Below, piece after piece: positions 1 to 5,592 of a DNA stretch of 7,761 bases (positions are counted from its first letter, which is position 1; each line of letters begins with the position of its first letter). The stretch lies in assembly GCA_902490055.1 (NCBI GenBank), contig CABUCP010000140.1, positions 1 through 7,761 of the forward strand. Direction: 5' to 3'. Source of the stretch: an uncultured Klebsiella sp. (lineage in GTDB: Bacteria > Pseudomonadota > Gammaproteobacteria > Enterobacterales > Enterobacteriaceae). The position numbers were made by a program, and so were the translations under genes. A model generated the notes under the pieces. It was given only the letters and a program-made list of their open reading frames with translations, searched no databases and was not told the DNA's origin.

Positions 1-10
1 ATGCAACCAC

Positions 11-45
11 GTATAACCTTTACCGCGAATCAGAGGCAGCGTCAA
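11..45 (-). promoter_or_regulatory. Candidate rmf promoter
   Basis: On the minus strand TTGACG (45-40, five of six to the -35 consensus) is followed after 17 bases by TAAAGG (22-17), a poor -10 match. A better -10-like TATACG lies at 15-10, but with a 24-base spacer that is too long. Either the true -10 is weak and needs help from an activator, or the real start differs. In E. coli rmf is induced in stationary phase and slow growth by ppGpp and cAMP-CRP, which would fit a weak core promoter. The -35 is the only strong element. Confidence 0.35.
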
Positions 46-70
46 TGCGCAAAATTCACGCCATTGTCAT

Positions 71-92
71 ATTTGTGAGCTATATGAAAGTT
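71..92 (-). promoter_or_regulatory. CRP-like binding site upstream of the candidate rmf promoter
   Basis: On the minus strand the core reads TTTCA-N6-TCACA (89-74). The right half-site is perfect and the left half matches three of five bases of TGTGA, with the standard 6-base spacing. If transcription starts near position 10, the site centre is about 71-72 bases upstream, a position typical of class I CRP-activated promoters. E. coli rmf is known to be CRP-regulated. The site is imperfect and the start is inferred, so this is only a candidate. Confidence 0.3.
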
Positions 93-140
93 CATTTGTA
101 CAAAAATTGTGAACCAGCACAACTAACGGTCTGAGATGGC

Positions 141-182
141 AAATAAAAAAGCCGCAGCGATTTTTAACGTCGCCGCGGCTTT
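141..182 (-). terminator. Rho-independent terminator of the rlmKL-uup-pqiABC cluster
   Basis: Arms 170-182 and 148-160 form a 13-bp stem around a 9-base loop (161-169). In the minus-strand transcript every position pairs, with one G-U wobble; read on the plus strand the same position is an A-C mismatch. The stem is GC-rich in the middle, and the U-rich tail TTTTTTATTT follows on the minus strand. It begins 17 bases after the pqiC stop codon. A T-rich run also follows on the plus-strand side, so it may work weakly in both directions, but no plus-strand gene precedes it. Confidence 0.87.
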
Positions 183-199
183 ATTTTTATTCATTTTAC

Positions 200-763
200 T
201 TATGGCAGACGGTTCAACTCGCGGGCAATCGCGACGGCTTCCTGGCTCCACGCCTGCGCTAATGTCTTGACCATCGCATCGTAACCATCCTGCTGCTGTT
301 TGAGCTCAATATCAAACGGGCGCTTAATCAGCTGCCCCTGATGCTTAAGCAACCACTCGCCGCTGACAATCACCCGGCCATCATAGCGGCCATGGAAACC
401 GCTAACGGAGATATTAAGCGTATCCTGCTCGCTGCCTAACGGCTGCGACGATACCACCCAGCCGGGCAGCTGGTTGCTCAGATTAGCCACCAACGTCGTA
501 CGTAGTTGCTGATCCAGCGGGCTGGCCCACAGATTGTTATTGGCAATCACGTACTGCACATCGGTGGTCTGATAAACCACGCCATTGCCGGCGAGATAGT
601 CCGGGATGCTCACCTGCTCGACCCATAGCAAATTCTTGCTCTGGTGGGCGGCGCTTTGCGCGCCGCTTTGTGCTACCGGCAGCTGATAGTAGGTCTTACT
701 CTCCCCACCGCTGCTGCACGCCGTCAGCGCGCATACCGCTGCCGCCACTAACCACTTTTTCAT
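200..763 (-). CDS. pqiC: PqiC, outer membrane lipoprotein of the Pqi lipid-transport system
   Basis: This 187-residue protein corresponds to E. coli PqiC (YmbA), an ABC-type transport auxiliary lipoprotein. The family member sits on the inner face of the outer membrane, forms a ring and docks to the tip of PqiB. The N-terminus is a classic lipoprotein signal: Met-Lys-Lys, a hydrophobic stretch, then the lipobox Leu13-Thr-Ala-Cys16. Ser17 and Ser18 follow, with no Asp at +2, consistent with sorting to the outer membrane. The conserved segment around VPDYLAGNGVVYQT in the family is here IPDYLAGNGVVYQT. Two adjacent ATGs are possible (766 and 763). I chose 763 because the ribosome site GGGAG lies 7 bases before it, against 4 before the other, and because it gives the E. 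coli length. It overlaps the pqiB stop as TGATG, suggesting translational coupling. It is last in the operon and followed by a terminator. Confidence 0.95.
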   Translation of the reverse strand: MKKWLVAAAVCALTACSSGGESKTYYQLPVAQSGAQSAAHQSKNLLWVEQVSIPDYLAGNGVVYQTTDVQYVIANNNLWASPLDQQLRTTLVANLSNQLPGWVVSSQPLGSEQDTLNISVSGFHGRYDGRVIVSGEWLLKHQGQLIKRPFDIELKQQQDGYDAMVKTLAQAWSQEAVAIARELNRLP

Positions 764-777
764 CATTTCGCTCCCTT
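763..777 (-). promoter_or_regulatory. pqiC ribosome binding site at the pqiB-pqiC junction
   Basis: AAGGGAG (777-771) lies inside the last codons of pqiB. GGGAG is 4 bases from the ATG at 766-764 and 7 bases from the ATG at 763-761. The better spacing favours the second ATG. The pqiB stop TGA (765-763) overlaps both candidate starts, so ribosomes ending pqiB can restart directly on pqiC. Confidence 0.6.
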
Positions 778-2400
778 CGGCTGCGGATCTTTTTTATCCT
801 TGGCCTCAAATACCAGCGCATTGCTCTTATCGTTGAGCGTTTTCAATACCGGCTGCAGTTCACGAAGAACCTGATCCAGTCGCTGCATATCCGCAACCAT
901 CTTATTGTAGGCCGCCGAGCCAGGCTGGAAGCCCTGCATACTGCGGTTCAGTTCGCGCAACGTACTCTGCATATCAGCAGGCAGCTGCTGCATCGACTGG
1001 CTTGAAGTGATTTTATTCAAGTTGTCGAGTGTAGTCTGGACACGCTGCATGGTTTTCTCGCTCTGCGCCAGGGTACTGGTCGCCTGCTCCAGCAGCGGGT
1101 TAATCGGCAGATTGTTAATCTTATCGAGGGCATCCATCAGGCGCTGCTGGATCTGCGCCAGACCACCGCTGATGGTCGGAATAATCGGATAGCCGCCGAA
1201 CTCCTGAATCTTGCCGCGCGGAGGCGCCTTCGGATAGAAGTCGAGATCGATATACAGCGCGCCGGTCACCAGGTTGCCGGTTTTCAGCGACGCACGCAGA
1301 CCGCGATTGATCAGATCATCGATGTGCGCGCGAATGTTTGGATCGCCGCCCAGTTGATTGATCAGACGTTCCGGCTCAATACGTATTTCAACCGGAATAC
1401 GATAATCATCATTCAAGCTCTGTTTCAAACCGGGAATAAAGAACGGCACTTTACCGACGGTTCCAAGACGAATACCGCGGAATTCAACCGGCGCCCCAGG
1501 CTGCAGGCCGCGAACCGAATCCTTGAAGAACAACACATAATCGATATGCTGAGTGAACACCGAATCCTGAATGCTCTTCTGGTCATCAAACAGATGGTAC
1601 TCCGTCTTATTGGCTACCGGTTCGCCAAGGTCCAGACCTTCAGGAATATCAAAGCTTACGCCGCCGCCAAACAGCGTCGACAGCGACCCCATTTCGACCC
1701 GCATCCCCGCAGAAGTGAGATCGACTGCGATACCGCTATCTTTCCAGAAACGCACATTGGTGGTCACCAGGCGGTCATTCGGCGCGTTGATAAACAGCTG
1801 GTAGGTGATACGACGCTTCTGCGCATCGAAGGTGCTGGTTTCAACCGAACCGACGCGATAGCCGCGGAACAGCACCGGATCGCCCGGAGAGAGCTGGCCA
1901 GCTTTGCTACTTTCCAGCAGAACGCGGATCCCCTTCGCGTCCGGCGAAGCTAGCGGCGGTGAATCCAGCAGCGGATAGTCTGGCGCGACCGACCCCTCTT
2001 TGCCCGGTTGTAACTCAATATAGGCGCCGGAAAGCAAAGTACCGAGGCCGCTAATCCCTTCACGACCAACCTGCGGCTTCACCACCCAGAATACCGAGTC
2101 TTTGTGCAGCAGCTTCTCCATGCCGGAGTTCAGACGCGCTTTAATTTCTACGTGTTTCAGGTCATCGGTCAGGATGGCACTTTCCACCACCCCGACATCA
2201 ACGCTACGGCTCTTGATACGCGTTTTACCCCCTTCAATGCCTTCGGCGTTGGTGGTGATAAGCGTCACCTCCGGCCCCTGATGGCTGTAGTGATAAAACA
2301 GTATCCATGCGCCGATGAGCACAGTGACAATCGGAAAGATCCAGACCGGTGACCAGTTCTTCACCTTCTGCACTTTCGCTTCTCCGCTCTTATTTTCCAT
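763..2400 (-). CDS. pqiB: PqiB, periplasm-spanning MCE lipid-transport protein
   Basis: This 545-residue protein matches E. coli PqiB (546 residues). It has a short cytoplasmic N-terminus, one transmembrane segment (about 17-37), then three MCE domains (roughly 43-133, 158-255 and 285-390) and a long helical C-terminus (about 410-530). In the E. coli protein, six subunits stack into rings and the C-terminal helices form a hollow needle carrying lipids between the two membranes. The MCE repeat is visible: LSPGDPVLFRGYRVGSV (170-186) aligns with LQPGAPVEFRGIRLGTV (299-315), and more loosely with residues 55-72. The frame stays open upstream to 2460, but the start at 2400 gives the family length and has GAGGAA 10 bases upstream. 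The first 11 bases overlap the end of pqiA in another frame. PqiA is the inner membrane partner and PqiC the outer membrane partner. Confidence 0.97.
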   Translation of the reverse strand: MENKSGEAKVQKVKNWSPVWIFPIVTVLIGAWILFYHYSHQGPEVTLITTNAEGIEGGKTRIKSRSVDVGVVESAILTDDLKHVEIKARLNSGMEKLLHKDSVFWVVKPQVGREGISGLGTLLSGAYIELQPGKEGSVAPDYPLLDSPPLASPDAKGIRVLLESSKAGQLSPGDPVLFRGYRVGSVETSTFDAQKRRITYQLFINAPNDRLVTTNVRFWKDSGIAVDLTSAGMRVEMGSLSTLFGGGVSFDIPEGLDLGEPVANKTEYHLFDDQKSIQDSVFTQHIDYVLFFKDSVRGLQPGAPVEFRGIRLGTVGKVPFFIPGLKQSLNDDYRIPVEIRIEPERLINQLGGDPNIRAHIDDLINRGLRASLKTGNLVTGALYIDLDFYPKAPPRGKIQEFGGYPIIPTISGGLAQIQQRLMDALDKINNLPINPLLEQATSTLAQSEKTMQRVQTTLDNLNKITSSQSMQQLPADMQSTLRELNRSMQGFQPGSAAYNKMVADMQRLDQVLRELQPVLKTLNDKSNALVFEAKDKKDPQPKGAK

Positions 2401-3658
2401 GCTGTTGCATTTCCTCATGGCTTGGATCGGGTTCACGGTCCCACAACAGACGCGGGTCAAACATCATGGCCGAGAACATGGTCATAACAACAACCAGCGC
2501 AAACATGACTGCGCCAATCGCCGGATAGATATTCATCAAGCCACCCATACGCACCAGCGCTGAGAGGACCGCGATGACAAAAACGTCGATCATTGACCAA
2601 CGGCCAACAAACTCAACCACTTCATAAATCAGGTGCATGCGCTCTGAATCGCGTGCGCCGTTTCCGTTGGCGCTCCAGCACAGCCAACCGATGGCGATCA
2701 TTTTCAGCGTCGGCACCATAATACTGGCGATAAAGATTACCAATGCGACCGGATAGGAACCTTCGCTCCACAGCAATACCACGCCCGCCATAATAGTCGA
2801 TGGCATCTTATCGCCCAGCAGGTCGGTAATCATAATCGGCAGGATATTGGCTGGCAGATACAGTACAAATGACGTCATCAGCAGCGCCAGCGTCCACTGC
2901 AGGCTATGTTTGCGCCGCGCGGTACCTTTGGTGTGACAGCGCGGACACTCTTTTTCATCCGCCGGCAGTACGGCGGTACAGCATGAGCAGGAGCGTAACC
3001 CCTGATGAAGCCCGGATACGCCCGGCTGCAGCGGCTGCTTGATGGCCGGCATCGGCGCAATATCATCCCACAGCCAACGGCGGTCGACGCACTGGAACGC
3101 ACGCAGTTGCAGAACGCAAAACAGACACCAGGGCACGAAGCTCAGCCCTACGCCGATATCGCCGTAGGCCATTAGCTTCACAAAGCTGACCAGCACGCCG
3201 GCGAGGAAAATTTCCGCCATTCCCCAGCTTTTCAGGTTGAATAAGATCCGCGCCAGAAATGCTTTCAATCGCGAAGGCATATGCACACGATTCACCAACA
3301 GGAGGATCGTCAGTAGACAGAACGCCGGAACCAGCTGCACAAAGAGTAAAAAGAAAGTCCCGAGGCTGGCGTAATCCTCGGTAAAAAGCACGTTAGGGAT
3401 TTCCAGCAGCTCAATTTCGCTGCTGATCCCGCCCACTTTCATATAGACAAAGGGAAACAGGTTGGCCAGCAGCAACATGAACAGCGCCACCAGCGCATAG
3501 GCTGTGGGACGCTGCCGCGGCGCGTCCCACGATGTGGTGAGCGTTGTGCCGCAGCGCGGACATGCGGCTTTCTGGCGATGCTCCAGCGGCGGCAAAGCCA
3601 CCAGCAAATCACATTGTGGGCACAATATGTGCCGCGCAGCATGATGTTGATCGCACAT
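2390..3658 (-). CDS. pqiA: PqiA, inner membrane protein of the Pqi lipid-transport system
   Basis: This 422-residue polytopic membrane protein closely matches E. coli PqiA. It has two tandem PqiA domains. Each begins with a cytoplasmic zinc-ribbon-like cysteine set: Cys13/Cys16 with Cys33/Cys36, and Cys223/Cys226 with Cys237/Cys240. About four hydrophobic segments follow in each half (near 51-71, 97-121, 147-165, 173-187; then 254-276, 296-318, 352-372, 376-398). It probably works with the PqiB tunnel to move lipids to or from the inner membrane. The pqi genes of E. coli were named for paraquat induction through SoxRS. I chose ATG 3658 because GAGGAG lies 5 bases before it and it gives the family N-terminus Met-Cys. 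A GTG at 3664 is also in frame but overlaps that ribosome site. The gene starts 14 bases after uup and its stop overlaps pqiB by 11 bases. The C-terminus (ending MQQHGK) seems a few residues longer than I recall for E. coli. Confidence 0.97.
   Translation of the reverse strand: MCDQHHAARHILCPQCDLLVALPPLEHRQKAACPRCGTTLTTSWDAPRQRPTAYALVALFMLLLANLFPFVYMKVGGISSEIELLEIPNVLFTEDYASLGTFFLLFVQLVPAFCLLTILLLVNRVHMPSRLKAFLARILFNLKSWGMAEIFLAGVLVSFVKLMAYGDIGVGLSFVPWCLFCVLQLRAFQCVDRRWLWDDIAPMPAIKQPLQPGVSGLHQGLRSCSCCTAVLPADEKECPRCHTKGTARRKHSLQWTLALLMTSFVLYLPANILPIMITDLLGDKMPSTIMAGVVLLWSEGSYPVALVIFIASIMVPTLKMIAIGWLCWSANGNGARDSERMHLIYEVVEFVGRWSMIDVFVIAVLSALVRMGGLMNIYPAIGAVMFALVVVMTMFSAMMFDPRLLWDREPDPSHEEMQQHGK
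2398..2416 (-). promoter_or_regulatory. pqiB ribosome binding site, inside the pqiA 3' end
   Basis: GAGGAA (2416-2411) precedes the chosen pqiB ATG (2400-2398) by 10 bases, a slightly long but usable spacing. Another in-frame ATG at 2418-2416 overlaps this motif and has no obvious site of its own, which argues against the longer form. The whole signal lies within the last codons of pqiA. Confidence 0.55.
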
Positions 3659-3669
3659 GAACACTCCTC
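3656..3669 (-). promoter_or_regulatory. pqiA ribosome binding site that decides the start
   Basis: GAGGAG (3669-3664) is a strong Shine-Dalgarno sequence in the 14-base gap after uup. It is 5 bases from ATG 3658-3656. The alternative in-frame GTG at 3664-3662 uses the last G of the motif itself, so it cannot be served by it. This supports the ATG start. Confidence 0.75.
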
Positions 3670-3672
3670 AGC

Positions 3673-5580
3673 TTAGGCGCCGTTTTTTAATCCTTCGAGA
3701 TATTCCCAGCGTTCAAAGGCCGTTTCCAGGGCCTGTTCCGCTTCCGCTAACTGCGCCAGCACCTGCTGGGTCTGGTCATGCGGCTGGCCGAAGAAAGAAG
3801 GATCGGCAACTTTTTCCTGCAGCGTCTGCAGTTGAGTTTCCAGGTCTTCCAGCTTCTGCGGCAGCTGTTCCAGTTCGCGCTGCAGGTTATAGCTTAGTTT
3901 GCTGGCAGCGCGTTTGACACTTTCTGCTTTCGGTTGAGCGACTTCCGCCGATTTTTTTGCAATCGTCTGTTTTTGCGCCAGCGACTGCGCTTGCTGCCCG
4001 CGCGCGTCATGGTAACCACCGATATACTGGCCGATGCGGCCGCCGCCTTCGAAAATCCAGCACTCGGTGACGGTGTTGTCAACAAACTGACGGTCGTGGC
4101 TGACCAGCATCACGGTACCCTGATAACCATCGATCAGCTCTTCCAGCAGCTCCAGCGTTTCGACATCCAGGTCGTTAGTCGGTTCATCAAGAATCAATAA
4201 GTTGCTGGGTTTGAGGAACAGGCGCGCCAGCAGCAGACGGTTACGTTCCCCGCCAGATAACGCGCGCACCGGGGTCATCGCCCGTTTTGGATGGAACAGG
4301 AAGTCCTGCAGATAGCCCAATACGTGGCGCGGCTTACCGTTAACCATCACCTCTTGCTTACCTTCCGCGAGGTTATCCATTACCGTTCTATCCGGATCCA
4401 GTTCGGCACGGTGCTGGTCGAAGTAAGCCACTTCCAGTTTGGTACCGACGTGGATACGCCCGCTGTCGGCCTGCAGCTGGCCAAGCATCAGCTTCAGCAG
4501 CGTGGTTTTGCCGCAGCCGTTCGGGCCAATTAGCGCAATCTTATCGCCGCGCTGGATTTGCGCGGAGAAATCTTTGACCAGCACTTTGCCGTCAACCTGA
4601 TAGTTGACATCTTCCATCTCAAAGACGATTTTGCCCGAGCGGGAAGCCTCTTCAACCTGCATCTTCGCGCTACCCATCACTTCACGACGCTCGCCGCGCT
4701 CGCGTCGCATCGCCTTCAGGGCGCGGACGCGGCCTTCGTTACGGGTACGACGCGCTTTGATCCCTTGACGGATCCACACCTCTTCCTGCGCCAGCTTGCG
4801 ATCGAATTCCGCATTCTGCAGCTCTTCCACGCGCAGCGCTTCTTCTTTCTCCAGCAGATACTGATCGTAATTACCCGGATAGGTCACCAGCTTGCCGCGG
4901 TCGAGGTCGACGATGCGCGTCGCCATATTGCGGATAAACGAGCGGTCGTGCGAAATGAAAATGATGGTGCCTTTAAAGGTTTTCAGGAACCCTTCCAGCC
5001 AGTCGATGGTTTCGATATCGAGGTGGTTCGTCGGTTCATCCAGCAGCAGCACGCGCGGCCCGCTGACCAGCGCGCGGCCCAGCGCCGCTTTACGCAGCCA
5101 GCCGCCGGATAGCGACGCCAGCTGGGCATCAGGGTCAAGGCCAAGCTGCTCAATCACTTCGTTAATGCGGCTATCCAGCTGCCACAGCCCCAGGTTATCG
5201 AGCTGCTCCTGCAAGCGCGCCAGTTCGTTTAAATTTTTGTCGCTCGGATCGGTCATGACCTGATGCGATACGTCGTGGTATGACTTCAGGTAAGCGGCCT
5301 GCTCGGCGATGCCTTCAGCGACAAAATCGTACACTGTACCGGCGATATTACGCGGCGGATCCTGCTGCAGACGCGCAACGATCAGATCCTGCTCGTAAAT
5401 AATGCGCCCGTCGTCCAGACCCTGCTCGCGGTTAAGGATCTTCATCAGGGTCGATTTACCGGCGCCGTTGCGCCCAACCAGACAGACGCGTTCGTTATCT
5501 TCGATATGCAGTTCGGCATTATCCAGCAGCGGCGCATCGCTGAACGAAAGCCAGGCGCCGTGCATACTAATCAGTGACAT
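3673..5580 (-). CDS. uup: Uup, ABC-F ATPase
   Basis: This 635-residue protein has the same length as E. coli Uup and is nearly identical to it over long stretches. It has two ABC ATPase domains and no membrane segment, as in the ABC-F family. Domain 1: Walker A GRNGAGKS (36-43), signature LSGGW (157-161), Walker B ending in Glu182, H-loop His211. Domain 2: Walker A GPNGCGKT (352-359), signature LSGGE (441-445), Walker B ending in Glu466, H-loop His495. All catalytic residues are intact. The charged helical linker between the domains (about 240-315) is the ABC-F tRNA/ribosome-contacting element. The C-terminal tail, a Lys/Ala/Gln-rich linker then a coiled coil (about 561-632), corresponds to the DNA-binding domain of E. 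coli Uup. Loss of Uup there raises precise transposon excision, and it also affects ribosome function. AAAGGAA sits 6 bases before the ATG, next to the rlmKL stop 12 bases upstream. Confidence 0.98.
   Translation of the reverse strand: MSLISMHGAWLSFSDAPLLDNAELHIEDNERVCLVGRNGAGKSTLMKILNREQGLDDGRIIYEQDLIVARLQQDPPRNIAGTVYDFVAEGIAEQAAYLKSYHDVSHQVMTDPSDKNLNELARLQEQLDNLGLWQLDSRINEVIEQLGLDPDAQLASLSGGWLRKAALGRALVSGPRVLLLDEPTNHLDIETIDWLEGFLKTFKGTIIFISHDRSFIRNMATRIVDLDRGKLVTYPGNYDQYLLEKEEALRVEELQNAEFDRKLAQEEVWIRQGIKARRTRNEGRVRALKAMRRERGERREVMGSAKMQVEEASRSGKIVFEMEDVNYQVDGKVLVKDFSAQIQRGDKIALIGPNGCGKTTLLKLMLGQLQADSGRIHVGTKLEVAYFDQHRAELDPDRTVMDNLAEGKQEVMVNGKPRHVLGYLQDFLFHPKRAMTPVRALSGGERNRLLLARLFLKPSNLLILDEPTNDLDVETLELLEELIDGYQGTVMLVSHDRQFVDNTVTECWIFEGGGRIGQYIGGYHDARGQQAQSLAQKQTIAKKSAEVAQPKAESVKRAASKLSYNLQRELEQLPQKLEDLETQLQTLQEKVADPSFFGQPHDQTQQVLAQLAEAEQALETAFERWEYLEGLKNGA
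3886..3930 (-). promoter_or_regulatory. Candidate SoxS box and -10 for pqiA, inside uup
   Basis: Minus-strand 3930-3913 reads A-N2-GCAG-N7-CAAA, matching the SoxS/MarA/Rob box A-N2-GCAY-N7-CAAA at all but one specified base (G for Y). After 21 bases comes TATAAC (3891-3886), five of six to the -10 consensus. No good -35 hexamer is present. The box abuts the expected -35 position, the arrangement of activator-dependent class II promoters. E. coli pqiA is known to be induced by SoxS, with promoters upstream of it. This would give a leader of about 220 bases before pqiA. The box is degenerate and lies in coding DNA, so chance remains possible. Confidence 0.33.
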
Positions 5581-5592
5581 TCTTTATTCCTT

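Larger units (their letters stand above)
1..140. other. Non-coding gap after pqiC, probable upstream region of rmf
   Basis: No supportable gene lies between the pqiC terminator and the left window edge. In E. coli the gene following pqiC on the same strand is rmf (ribosome modulation factor, a hibernation factor of about 55 residues). No part of its coding sequence can be seen here, so its start must lie beyond the left edge. The stretch is more AT-rich than the flanking genes. It contains a -35-like hexamer, a CRP-like site and two inverted repeats, which are listed separately. Assigning it to rmf rests on conserved gene order, not on seeing the gene. Confidence 0.6.

Noticed and set aside
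107..122. TTGTG-N6-CACAA dyad as a CRP site
   Set aside because: The CRP site needs TGTGA-N6-TCACA. Here the spacing between the matching bases is 2 short, so it is reported only as an unexplained inverted repeat.
1..140. Search for the rmf start, repeats such as REP or ERIC, and small RNA genes
   Set aside because: No rmf coding sequence, no REP or ERIC core and no second terminator-like hairpin that could end a small RNA were seen in this stretch.
670..1005. 111-codon plus-strand frame spanning the pqiB-pqiC junction
   Set aside because: Both underlying genes are intact and recognised. The frame has no family resemblance and its start lies inside pqiC.
1324..1953. 209-codon open frame on the plus strand, antisense to pqiB
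   Set aside because: It lies fully within the conserved pqiB gene, shows no recognisable protein features and no good ribosome site. It is a shadow of pqiB codon use.
2401..2460. 20-residue N-terminal extension of PqiB
   Set aside because: The start at 2400 gives the known family length and N-terminus and has a ribosome site. The extension would lie wholly in pqiA coding sequence.
4558..5112. 184-codon open frame on the plus strand, antisense to uup
   Set aside because: It lies opposite highly conserved Uup ATPase sequence. The composition, rich in His, Gln, Phe and Arg, is typical of an antisense shadow.
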